Position numbers and translations under genes: made by a program
Shown: one piece after another, positions 26,501 through 36,261 of the stretch
Layout: every line of letters begins with the position of its first letter
Position numbering within the stretch: position 1 is the stretch's first letter
From: Anopheles merus
Taxonomy: Eukaryota > Arthropoda > Insecta > Diptera > Culicidae
NCBI RefSeq assembly: GCF_017562075.2
Contig: NC_054084.1
Span: forward strand, 22,308,389 to 22,372,388
Length of the DNA: 64,000 nt
Direction: 5' to 3'
Notes under the pieces: model-generated
Database searches by the model: none
Told to the model about the DNA's origin: nothing
What the model saw: only the letters and a program-made list of their open reading frames with translations

Positions 26501-29500
26501 ATCTGCCCGCCCGGTGGAGTGTGGACGCGAGTGGTAGGCGCACTGGGGGCACGACGCAGGCAATTTCACTTTCTGTTGCAGGCGCACACCTTTCTTCGGC
26601 CTCTCTGCTCGCTGTACCGAGCGTGACCGTGGGACCACGGTCAGCAGTCGCTCCGGCAGGTCGCGGGTCGCGGCTGTGCGAGGGCCGATGGATAATGAAC
26701 GAGATAAGGCGAGAGCGGGAAGAGGGCCGTCGAGTTCAGTTCAGGTTCAGTGAGCTGAGGTTCTTCATCTTGACACGCTAATGACGCCCTACGAACTCTG
26801 CTGCGATCGTCGAAACCTTCCCAAATGCTTCCGCTCGGCTCGGGGTCTCGGGAAATGAAATTAATTTCAATCAGATCTGTGTGTAGTGCTTGGATGTATT
26901 TAATTTTTGCACCACACAACCACACACTCTGGCACACTGTCACCTTGTTTTGATCGCGTCACTGCAGCAAACTTTCACGCCGTCCCGATCCGTGCACGCG
27001 TTGGAACACGCCGTGGGAGAAAGGAACTACCCCGTCACGATCGCTTTGTCGAAGGAGCAAAAACGGCGGGGGAAAGAAAGGAAGAAAAAAAAACAGACAG
27101 GACCGCACCACCAAAACAGGCACACGCGTCGTGCTTGAGGGTTGCCGATGAACTGACGCGTACCAGCCGCGGTGCAGTCAGCATGCGGTCCAACCCCGCG
27201 CAGACGATCGCGGAGGGAACAGCTTGATGGAGACAAAGAGTCGCTCGGATTCGAAGATGAACTCGCTGAGTACCTTTCTCCTAGTGGTGGGTGGTAGCGT
27301 GCTTGCTTAAGGGTGGTGTTCACTTCCCAGCGAGTGAGTTCCCAAGACTGTTTTGTTTGTTTTAATCAACTTGGGAGACAGCATCACGGTTAACCCGCGG
27401 AGCGGAGTCATGTGCGAATTAACGGAGGTTCGTCGCTTGCTGGGTGGTGCGTCGCGCGTTGAAGTCGTTTGTTTTTATTCGAGTGCAGCGTCGTTCCGGG
27501 TGTACCCGCGCAGTGGTGACTGATCGAGACGGGCCGATAAGAATGCGGAGCCGCAATTACTGTGCCAGCACTGGGTTGCTTCCGGTGCAGCGGGTAGAAT
27601 GTTCCGGGAGTGGTGTTATGGCATGATCTTAACACACTCTGTGTCGATTTGGATGAATGTGTGGCATGGAGTAACGGGTTCTGCCAGGGGTTTTTCGAAA
27701 AAGGGCACGACGATGCGTTAAGGGCATGGTATGTGCGGTAATTGTCTTGTGTGATATAATTGTTGGAGTAGATAAAGTGTAACAATATCTAGATGATCAT
27801 GGCGTGATACAACGAACAGCACGCATGTGGTGCGATTGACCTAGTAAAGGGTAATGTTTAAGCAGAGCTCTATTGTTTTGCTTTAATATTGTATACATGA
27901 AACCAAGTTTTGGTTGAAATACATCATTACTTTGAGTAACAGATTTAAATAAAAAATGTCAAAGTTCCAATTTAAAACGGTAATCTGGAGCAAGCTGGTG
28001 CTCCATTTATAAATCATTTTAATTTTAAATAAATAGAACAAAAATGATTCAACCTTTGTTCAAATACATTCTAATAAATTTATTACAATTTGTCTTTTAT
28101 AAATCGTACAAGAACATTATTCAAAACTTAATTTTAGGTTCCATTCCTAATCCATTTTTTGCGCTCAGTAATCTGCGATCTATCTCGATCATCTTTTTAG
28201 ATTGAAATGGATTTTAAATTGAAAATAATATTTTATTTTTCTAAAAACCCTATTCGATCAGTTAATTTTAAATGTCTCAATCTAAATAAGTTTAAATGCA
28301 AACAAGAATTCAGGACAGTAATTAGCATGTCTCAAGGCACAATTTTCCTTGCGCGACGAGGAGGACGGATCTACAAAAAGTTTTCACTTTAATTGCCGCC
28401 CCATGGAAACTAGTCAGTGAGTTCTGGCCCTTTTCCGACCCCCCCCCCCAATTCAGCCACAAAACGAAGAAGAAATAATAGCAATTTTCCATTTGTCCGC
28501 TTCTCTCTTACTCTGCCATGGCAAAGTTTTCGCTTCCAATCCATCTTATCCGAACTGGTGCACAAACTGCATCAAGCAAAGGCCTCACGCCGTCTCTTTG
28601 TCGCGCTCTCTATTATATCACTTCACCCAAATACAAGCGCCTTGCCAAGCACTTACCACTAAGCTTACGCCGATTGCACATTATGCATACACGCTCATCC
28701 TCCGCCTCCTGGGTCCGGCCGGCCCGTGTGTCACCGTGGTAGGTGTCGAAAGTGTTTCAGTCGCCGCTCCCGGGGCCCCGGCAGTTTTGGCGTTGGCAAT
28801 GGTGGTCTCGGTTTGCGGTTTTAGCGTGAATAGTGAGCCAGCCCGCATAAAAAGAGAGCGGACGCAAACACACACAGACACATTTATTCGCCAGTGCAGG
28901 AGAAAGTGCCTGAAATTATACGCCACTGGCGCTAGTGGAGGGAGTTTGGTATTACTAAGCCTTGAGCGATCGGGACACAGTGGTAAGGTGTGCGATGGTG
29001 CAAAAATAATCCCTCCCAAGCGCTCGGTCCCACCGACCACTTTAGCTCCAAACGCGCTGTTCGTGTAAGAAGCCATGTGCCATCAGTGGTGTAACTGCTG
29101 CTGAAGTGGAAGCAACCACAAAGCGACATTCGATCAGGCTTTCGTCGCTAATCCGCCTGTAATGAAGCTATCCATTTGTGATCGGTCTGTTCGAGTTGAA
29201 TAATTCTGTGCGCTGTCACCGATCGCAACATAATCGTCGAGAGCCGGCTCAACCTTTGCCGGGGGCTCTCAGAGAGAGGGTCTCACTTACATAACGTCTG
29301 CACTACCACCCGCACACTGTAAGATCGCAGCGGCAGGGCGCCTTTGCTACCTTTTGCAGTCCACCATTTCCTCGGGGTGTTTTTCGGCCATATTTATCGC
29401 CCGATCGCCCTCTTCCGACGGCCCGCTCGTGAAAGAAAGCGAAAGTGAGCGAAAGATTGAGGCCGCCCCGTTTACTTTCTCTTTCCGGTTGCGGTTTATT

Positions 29501-31650
29501 TGGTCACCGTTGTGGGATGGTGGGTGCCATTTTCGAGAGGGCATGAAATTGGACTCGTTCCGTCTTTTTCGGCCAGCGGGTAGCGCGACTTTCCATGGAT
29601 GGGCTTGGGGTGGTGTTTATTGTGATTGTGAGTGTGTTTCCAATGGGAAGGAAGATGCTTTATGACGCGACTGTGTCTGTGTCAGTGGAACAGACAGTGA
29701 GCCAATGCGGTGTGACAATCTCACTGCAATGATGTGACGGTAAAGTTATTAAACGCACAATTCGCACATTAATGTTTCGACAGTTTGACGAGGCCCGCTC
29801 GCTTCCCACCCGTGCATTATGCGTGAGTGCGCACTGTTGCGTAAGTGTTAACAGCAGTTCGGTGCGCGGCACGACATTTTTAGGGGAAGCAGGTAGCGTC
29901 GATCGTTTGAAATGTGTCTGTGAGCTGGCGAGGTACACTTTATTTGATTTTAATAATGTGCGAAAATGACACAATAATGATTGTTATCGAACGCAAAACC
30001 CAAACAGTGTTTTCCGGTCGATTACGTGATAGCTCGGGATGATACAAATAATACGTTTATAATTGCAATATGAGTGAAATAAAATGAAATGGAAAGAAAA
30101 CAGGTTTTTGGATAGCGACCAAATCGTAATGTTTTGGCTTCCCTTATTGTATACTTTGATGTATTTTTTATTTTAATATTGAGACAAATGACATCAGTGA
30201 TCATCAAGCGATCAGAACATTCTCACATAAAATTATTTAGTTTTTTTTTAATGACTGGTTAGTAGACTTCAATAAAATAAGGTACATGATGCTTTTTACA
30301 ATAAAAAAATTTATAAAAAAACTATTTATGTAAGTACATTTTGAAATGAGAAACAAAAAAGTAAACAAATATTACGTTGAAAAGAGTTCACTTTTTGTAT
30401 TTTATTTTGTTTCAACAATTTTCTAAGCAAAATTTAAAATGTTAGAACCATATACAGTTTGTTCCCGAGTTGCGCGGTTTGTGCTTTCCCGAGGAATCCG
30501 CGTAACTCGAATATCCGCGTATGTCGAATTTCGAGATTTTCAGTCAAATGATATTTAATTAGTCGATATTTTTTATTCAATTTCGTATTTGTATACACTT
30601 AATCATTTATTTGAAACGGTTCGTGCAAAACATTCTGATAGTTTTGGCTTTTAAGTGGATTAAATTTATCAGCAAAAATGAAATTTATACTGCATTGCGC
30701 CAATTCTTGAAGCAAATTGCACTGATTTGACATTTGATGTGTCAAATCAAGAAAACCGCGTAGCTCCGAATCCGCGTAACTTTCTCAATTATAAGAACAA
30801 ATCATATGAAATAAATTATTGAGTGTTTATAAGTGCCAAATTCAATTTCAAAAATCGTCAATTATCGAAAGCAATTTTATGAATTTGACAATTCTTTGAG
30901 GAAATTAGACTGATTTGACCACTTTAAAAACCATTTAAAAAAGTAAAAATTTGTAAAGTTCAGACGAAATCAGATCCATTTACTAATTTGGTGGTTAAAC
31001 ATATTCTACTTCAAGCAAAATTATACGAAAATGAGTTATAATTTTATTGAAAACCTCGAAATTAGGCTACGCATATATTCGAGACACGTTACTGCCTCCG
31101 GTCCGCATTAATCGCGTATATTGGAGAATACCTGTACGCGGATATTCGAGTTAAGCGGATGCCTCTGAAGCGCAAAACCGGGAACAACTTGAATATTAAA
31201 ATCTTTGTGTTTTTTTCAAAGCGATTGTGCTTACTTAGTTTCATACTCTCAATTAGTCACAATAATCCACAGACATTATCGATCGTACATTGCGATTAAT
31301 TTCCAAAGCTCTATTTAATGTTATTAACTACAAAACCAAACCACACCACAACAAACCACCACAATTTCCCCCCAATCGTCATACACATGGTCTCGAACCA
31401 GCCGTTCTAATTACTCACTTCCGTCGAACTCTTCGAAGAATCGGCCCTGCTTCGGCAGCTGGCGGCTGATGAGGGTGCGCAAATTTTCCCGATCCAGCAC
31501 CTCGTTGAAGTGCGCGTTAGCGCTGACTCCCCCTCCATCGCCGGGCGGGTTCTGTGCTGCTACCGCGAGCACGACAACGGCAGCAATCTGCAGCAACGAA
31601 GCGAAGCTCCAACCAGGATGCAGCCGCTGCAGTGGAAATCTGCAACGCAT
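17210..31650 (-). CDS. Gene A: clip-like, trypsin-type serine protease with two alternative first exons
   Basis: This is a multi-exon secreted or membrane-anchored S1A protease. Coding exons in transcript order are 31650-31419 (first exon 1a) or 25297-25045 (first exon 1b), then 23777-23598, 19464 to about 18886, 18225-18048, 17972-17825, 17763-17614 and 17503-17210. All junctions have GT/AG sites and phases that fit. The product is about 586 residues from 1a or 593 from 1b. The order is a hydrophobic N-terminus, a six-cysteine clip-like knot, a Ser/His/Pro-rich linker, an activation site NR|IVGG and the catalytic domain. The triad is in TAAHC, RNDIAL and GDSGGP, and RDSCQGDSGG gives an S1-pocket Asp, so cleavage after Arg or Lys is expected. 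From memory, without a search, the catalytic domain is very close to Drosophila CG8172. The substrate is unknown. The protease part is certain; the choice of first exon is inference. Confidence 0.9.
17614..17763 (-). CDS. Gene A exon 6: mid catalytic domain
   Basis: Fifty codons between CTTACAG| and CTGCAG|GTAAGA. It contains HILPVCLPP and MATVAGWGRTRHGQS, the standard S1A core between the Asp and Ser exons. Both boundaries are in phase 0. Confidence 0.93.
17825..17972 (-). CDS. Gene A exon 5: catalytic Asp
   Basis: The acceptor ATTTTAG| gives TPNSNLKVRLGEWDVRDQEE, with HPNYSPSDFRNDIAL carrying the catalytic Asp. The donor TTG|GTAAGG leaves phase 0. The 148-base length fits the incoming phase exactly. 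Confidence 0.93.
18048..18225 (-). CDS. Gene A exon 4: activation site and catalytic His
   Basis: The acceptor TTCCACAG| at 18225 leads into CGELYTRTNRIVGGHSSG. The first Cys is the expected partner that keeps the N-terminal part bound to the catalytic domain after cleavage at Arg-Ile. THPWQAAL and VVTAAHC carry the family core and the catalytic His. The donor GCGAC|GTGAGT at 18048 leaves phase 2. Confidence 0.93.
18226..18867. other. Gene A intron between linker and protease exons
   Basis: No open frame with domain content. Nothing notable beyond the two competing donors at its upstream end. Confidence 0.7.
18886..19464 (-). CDS. Gene A exon 3: Ser/His/Pro/Gly-rich linker
   Basis: The acceptor ACTTAG| at 19464 opens in phase 1 with SDIINLFGFYPPASP, then 16 consecutive serine codons (19373-19420). 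A Gly-rich stretch, a His-rich stretch (HGHHQVNPHQH, PSPHQHHATG) and a Pro-rich stretch follow. The exon ends near EDDGYGIEN. Composition is low-complexity and probably disordered, the usual spacer between a clip-like knot and the catalytic domain. Two donors keep frame: 18886 (ACG|GTACCA) and 18868 (CCA|GTAGTT), giving a six-residue difference. Neither is strong, so the 3' end is uncertain. The mixed serine codons argue for selection on the protein rather than a recent repeat expansion. Confidence 0.75.
20441..20645 (-). mobile_element. tRNA-related SINE of the Anopheles SINE200/SINEX type
   Basis: Read on the minus strand it runs from AGTACAGTAGTCAACATGTA, through the B-box-like GGGTTCAAGCC and GCCGCCATACGTAGGACTGA, to TTGACCGACAACGGTTG and a tail of AAG units. 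This matches the Anopheles gambiae SINE consensus as I remember it. It sits in a gene A intron and is better preserved than the other copies. Confidence 0.8.
21106..21120. repeat. Poly-G tract
   Basis: Fifteen consecutive G. Possible sequencing-length artefact site. Confidence 0.95.
23598..23777 (-). CDS. Gene A exon 2: six-cysteine clip-like knot
   Basis: The exon runs from acceptor CTTTCAG| to the strong donor GCGA|GTAAGTAT, 180 bases, phase 1 at both ends. It encodes the spacing C-x8-C-x5-C-x10-C-x7-CC, starting TCRHKGRKFECG and including GGKPLDLC and MIWSCC. About 20 residues follow, ending AVHNA. This is the regulatory disulphide-knot type found N-terminal to insect clip-domain proteases. 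The same spacing occurs in gene B. Because the exon is phase-symmetric it could be skipped without a frameshift. Confidence 0.85.
23778..25044. other. Gene A intron after exon 1b
   Basis: Very AT-rich and rich in A runs. No gene or repeat family recognised. Confidence 0.7.
25045..25297 (-). CDS. Gene A alternative first coding exon 1b (signal peptide or signal anchor)
   Basis: The first in-frame ATG is at 25297, with others at 25279 and 25267. All three have A at -3, so the true start is open. From 25297 an Arg-rich N-terminal stretch of about 24 residues precedes a strongly hydrophobic core (HMLLVVLILLM). About 45 polar residues follow, including QSGPSPQQEQD and a final IIELLGR. The exon ends at a phase 1 donor AGAA|GTAGGT. 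A second GT, six bases earlier on the transcript, is also phase 1. It joins 23777 with the correct frame. The long basic leader could make this a type II signal anchor if 25297 is used. Starting at 25267 gives an ordinary signal peptide. Confidence 0.7.
25298..31418. other. Exon 1b upstream region and intron from exon 1a
   Basis: GC-richer islands at about 25300-27650 and 28400-29950 are separated by AT-rich sequence. This is where a promoter for exon 1b should lie, but no clear initiator was found on the minus strand. It also contains the inverted-repeat element at 30456-31190. No coding exon was recognised. Confidence 0.55.
30456..31190. mobile_element. Inverted-repeat DNA element, pogo/Tigger-like
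   Basis: The left end CAGTTTGTTCCCGAGTTGCG and the inverted right end CAAGTTGTTCCCGG match. So do the inner blocks GAGG-ATCCGC and TAACTCGAATATCCGCGTA, giving terminal repeats of about 60 bases. A TA precedes the left end, as expected for the Tc1/pogo superfamily, but the right-hand TA is not intact. Internally there are further copies of CCGCGTA motifs. No transposase frame is present, so it is a non-autonomous (MITE-like) copy. Confidence 0.75.
31419..31650 (-). CDS. Gene A alternative first coding exon 1a (signal peptide)
   Basis: ATG at 31650 opens a frame beginning MRCRFPLQRL. A hydrophobic run around residues 17-33 (LLQIAAVVVLAVAA) follows, which reads as a classic cleavable signal peptide. 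About 45 polar residues follow, ending FFEEFDG. The exon stops at a strong donor, GGAA|GTGAGTAA, in phase 1. The next downstream acceptor of the same gene, at 23777, also starts in phase 1, so this exon can splice directly to the clip-like exon across 7.6 kb. Gene B lies upstream on the minus strand and cannot own this exon. The remaining possibility is an otherwise unseen small gene, which I think less likely. Exon 1b lies between this exon and 23777 and would be skipped. Confidence 0.65.
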
Positions 31651-33108
31651 AGCGAGAGTTCCTTCGACGCCCGCGCTAAGCCTTGCGTGTGCACGTGCGC
31701 TGGCTGCAAACTTCCCCTTTTCACTGGAACTGGTTTCGAAATGGACACACACACACGTAAAGCCCACGCTCGATCGCGTAATCACTCTCACTATCCGGTC
31801 GAAACCGCGGCCGCCAAGGGGTGGACGCGAGGGTTTGTTTTCGTTTGGTCGGAAGGTGTGACACGCGCGATTTGACGATTGACGATTACGATAGCAGGTC
31901 ACGATTAGGCTTTTTGGAGGACCTAATTTTTTCGACCGACCATTGGGCAAGTGAACTTGGAACTGGAAAAAACGGCCAGCCTTATGCGTTTGTCACAAGC
32001 TGTCACAACGGTTTAGCTAATGGGTGGGAATTGAAACGGTTGAATCCGTGCGTGCTGGTTTGGAATCGAGGCCACGGGGAATGCACAGCGGAGGACGAAC
32101 GCTGCAGGAAACTGGATTCAGATGATACGTTTCACTTTCACAAACAGAAAAAAAGCACCACGGACTAATGGCGGGAAGGCACTTTGGGGGCTCGCAGCGC
32201 CCTGTGAAAACGTGCGACTCGTTTCTTTTTATTAGTGATTTCTACTAAAATAATCACCAACCAAGTGATTGAAATTTCCGTTTTATTTTTCAACACACAC
32301 ACCTACACTCGCACGAGATAAAATGATAGGCTTTGCCTGCTCACACAGCGGACACTTTGGGTCCCACGAGGGTTACGTTGGCCGTCTCTGGTGGAGAGAG
32401 GATGATCGTCGTTTGATCCGTTCGCGCGGATCAAACCAAGCGGATCACTTCCGAATTGGCTTTGGCGGGAGTTTAAGGGGCAGGTAGCAGGGGTGCAAGG
32501 CACAAAAATGAAAGCTTTTTGTTGTGGTGGTGCCTGTGGACTTCACTTTCACAGAGGCTGGTCGACACAGGAGCACTCAGACGCGCGCGCACGAACGAAC
32601 GAATGACCTGTCACTGAGCTGTAGTATTTGCAGAAATGGCTCGCACTGGTAGGAAAAATGGACAAACCTACTCTTCGCACAAACACACCTTTCTTCTTCC
32701 TCCCCCACTTGCTGTGGGCGTTATGCAACCGTTTCTTCTTGCGCACGCGCGCGCGTTATGGAATTATGAATCACTCGACTCCCTCCCGTCGACCGTTTTT
32801 CGAAAACCGACCGTCAAGGTTGCAGACCCCGTTTTGGGGAACCGGATAGGCGATCGGTGGAAAACCCTTACGTACGTACGATGCGATCGTGGCGCTGTCT
32901 ACCGGGATACTGTGGCCGGTTTCGTGCCGTGGCTGGTGGTGGCTCGCCGGTTCAATCTCTTGTCCCACCACAACCGCACACCGTGGCCGCGGTTTTTGTC
33001 AGAGCGGTTGCCTCGTTGACTCAATGGTTAGAAGAGAAAAACGAGCCAACCACACATGGAAACGTTCATAAAAGCCTCAACGAGCGGACGGAACAGTTCA
33101 CGATCACG

Positions 33109-33140
<32 letters not shown>

Positions 33141-33142
33141 AC
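33109..33142. repeat. (CA)n microsatellite
   Basis: CA units with one interruption. Confidence 0.95.
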
Positions 33143-34329
33143 GCAGTATCACTGCGATGTGGAGGAAGCAAACACCGAAGCAAGCAGCCTTAACGACCCT
33201 CCCGGTAGAGCTTGCCTGCTTGCTCGAGCTGCAGGAAAAAGGTTTATCCGGAAGGGTAAAGTACCTCCGGGGGGAGTTTTGTGTTTTCGATCGGCTACCG
33301 GCGCTAAGGTGGAAGCTTTATAGCTTCGCATTATCATTCCTCATGGTCTGATTCTTGCCGTTGACGGCTGGTGTGTGTTTCATCAGAAGACGTATCAAAC
33401 CCGCCACCACCCAAAAAAACGGTATTTGAGTAACTTATTTTATGGCATAACGTTTTTTCTACCGTACAAAATATGATCAAAGCCCGAATTTAGCACAACA
33501 TTTAACCCATCTAGGGGAGTGATGAATGCTTCACTTACCCAGTGGCTACCGCATACGAGCCTCTGCGAACGCGCGGATAGCAAACCCTCTTCTGTGGTCA
33601 TAAAAAAACAACACTTCCTACCCCGGACGCCGGCACTGCCATTCGGTATGTGTATCGGAACTTTCGCAAAAATGTTGTTAAACATTTCTCCCGACCAGGC
33701 CTACGCTTCCGTGGGCCGGCCATCCGGAGACCGTGTGCGCCTGTTGACCGTGACGCGATCACGGTATCAGATCCTCGGTCTAGCTGTGGGAAATAATTAG
33801 CCTGGCGATGGGTGCTGGGGAGTGTGTGTGTGTATGGTTGTGTGTGTTTGCGTTTAGGTGGAGCCGGCGAGGCTCGACAGTTCGGAATAATTTCACTTTG
33901 ACCGCTTGGGCCGGTGAAAAGGTGAGAAAAACAGAGGAAACCGATAGGTGCGCAAAACAGGCGGAAGCTCAATAGAGCGGTACGGTGTGCGGTACGGGTG
34001 GTCAGGGGGCACTGTTTTAATGGTGTGATTAATTTCCTATGGCTTTTTCATGCGTGCAATTTTGTTCTGTTGGAAAATGCCTTAGTAACTATTTTAGAGG
34101 ATTAACAAAGAGGCATGTGTGACTTTTTTGTGCAAAGTAAAATATTTTTATTTGAGTCCAATTCAATCAATCTAAAACAAATGGATATAATATGAATGAC
34201 TGTTACTATATTGATACGTGGTTGGGGTTTAACTCTCATCGATGAACAAATTACTCTTTTTGAATTTAACATTAATCTATCCTACATGATCTACTGTTGT
34301 AGCGCCTTAAAATGAAAAAATAAAGTGAT

Positions 34330-34506
34330 ACATTCGTCAACTTGAACGACTTAATAGCATGCCCATCACAGGTTAAAGCCTGAACTGGACCGTTCCCTCG
34401 TAGAAGGGATTGACTATCCGGCTGCGTGGTAATGAATTAAATCTCGAAAGCCTGTATAAGCTGGCATGTCCGCGTAGACGTTAATAGAAGAAGAAGTAGA
34501 AGAGTA
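34330..34506 (+). mobile_element. tRNA-related SINE copy
   Basis: Contains CGTCAACTTGAACGACTTAA, a degraded B box AGGTTAAAGCC, CGTAGAAGGGATTGACTATC, GCTGCGTGGTAATGAATTAA, TCTCGAAAGCCTGTATAAGC and a GAAGAAGAAG tail. Nearly collinear with the copy at 51661. Confidence 0.8.
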
Positions 34507-35612
34507 AAATAAACAAAAATAAGCATTTTAAGATACCTATAAGAAAGATACAATTTTTTTTCAAATTGTATTCAATTATTTTCAATACCGAAATCCGGTT
34601 GCAACTGACAAAACAAAATTCAAATCAGTTCTAAATGCTACACTCGAAGGTGTGATGCGGGTTGCATAATGCACAGGTGGTGAGTAAAGAATCTGATCAT
34701 AGGGTATGCAATCCGCACAACGGTCGCCAAATCAATTTGAAACTTGATTTACGAGTAGTAATGATACGTTATGAAACATATTAAGACAATTTATTTATTA
34801 TATAAGAAGACAAAGGTATATAGAAAGGTATTTGATACAATTTCTTTTAAAAATGATTTTTGATTATAAAAATGTATACGTACAGAAAATGAATTTTTTT
34901 AATGGAATTTTTGTATAAGGTTTCAGACGGGTTAATATGTTTTTCTGATTTAATTTAAAGTAGTGGTTATTCCTAATACATATTTCAAAGGGTAGCTATA
35001 AAAAAATATTTTCAATCTGATGGCATTTTGCCTTCGTTTGTTTCTTTTTATATGGCTCAACAATGATATTTGGTCTAGCCCTATTGTAGCTATTCATTGG
35101 CTTTGCTATTGTCAGACTAGTTTACATTTAAAGCATGATTTGGATTGCAAAATCCTATTGGCTCATCGATGCATTTTTTTTTATTAAATAATATATAATT
35201 TTTAAAGTAATAAACAATTAAATCATTTCATCGAACCACACGCTTGTACAAAGCGCATGGAAATAATTGTTTTCATGAATAAACCTTTCAATATTCGAAG
35301 GCCGGCATGACTGATTAGGTTGTAATGCAAGCCTTTGCAGTCTTCTTTGTATAAAACACCATAAGAGGAGAAACTTAATAGATTATCAAAGGTTAGTTGC
35401 TGCTATCTATATTTAGACAATTTTCTCAAATCTATTACAGATGAAAAAAGGCATAGCTCATTGAAGATATACAAAAAATATTAGTATTTCGCAGAGCTTG
35501 TATTTTAATTTTGAACTCGTTTTTTGGTCTTTCTATCTTAAACTGTTTGATTGTGATATTACGACTACTACACTCTTATTAGTGGAAATAACTGATTACG
35601 TACGATAAATAA

Positions 35613-35618
35613 TTTATT
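35613..35618 (-). terminator. Candidate polyadenylation signal of gene B
   Basis: AATAAA on the minus strand about 380 bases after the TAA. No closer minus-strand AATAAA was noticed. Confidence 0.4.
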
Positions 35619-35995
35619 TCATAAAATTCATTGCATTGTTCGCTCGCTCTAGAAATTAGCGTCACTTGAAGAATACAGAGAGCTGTCAGTCAATCATTCA
35701 AACTAGTAAAATCTTCCTAAGAAATTGTGTAGCACGGTAGCTTTTGAAACGTTTTGCACCACTAGTAAGGGTAGAAGATTTTCATCGTTTTGTTACGTTT
35801 TGTTTGCATCGTTCGCGGATAAAAAAATGAAAAAAAGATCACAATAGTGTGCTGTATTCGCTTTCGCCAGGTTGATTAAAATGCTATCTCAATAAATAAT
35901 CAATACTGTTTTTACTGCACCGCTGGTTTGCACTGTTTTCGGGAGGGGAGTGAAGAGAGCACCACGGGAAGACATACGGCATGCCCCTTCCTGCC

Positions 35996-36261
35996 TTACG
36001 CGTAGATAACGCTCTGTATCCATTTGATTGTTTTCTGCACATTGTGGTAGATGCCGGGCTGATGGTCAACGCCACAGCCGAACCCAGCGCTGGTAATGCC
36101 GATCAGCGTGTAGCGTCCGCGATCGTTGATGATTAGTGGCCCACCCGAGTCACCCAAGCAAGCATCCTGATGTCCATCGGAATGGCCGGCGCAGAACATC
36201 TCGTTGAACAGCTCCACGTTGATGTTTTTGCTGCTGTGCCATCGCAAACATTCTTTTGTAC
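35996..36261 (-). CDS. Gene B last exon: catalytic Ser and stop
   Basis: The acceptor TTTTTAG| leads to TKECLRWHSSKNINVELF, MFCAGHSDGHQDACLGDSGG and GFGCGVDHQPGIYHNVQKT, ending VIYA and a TAA stop at 35996. The usual GDSGGP is present with Leu replacing the common Gln or Glu before Gly. Confidence 0.95.

Larger units (their letters stand above)
31651..35995. other. Spacer between gene A exon 1a and the gene B 3' end
   Basis: GC-richer to about 33990, AT-rich afterwards. A strong minus-strand donor CACTGG|GTAAGTGA at 33539 could end an untranslated leader exon of gene A. It contains a CA microsatellite and a SINE. No coding exon recognised. Confidence 0.55.

Noticed and set aside
33440..33685. 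Minus-strand 81-codon frame crossing the donor at 33539, as a coding first exon
   Set aside because: No signal peptide or recognisable protein. At most it is an untranslated leader exon.
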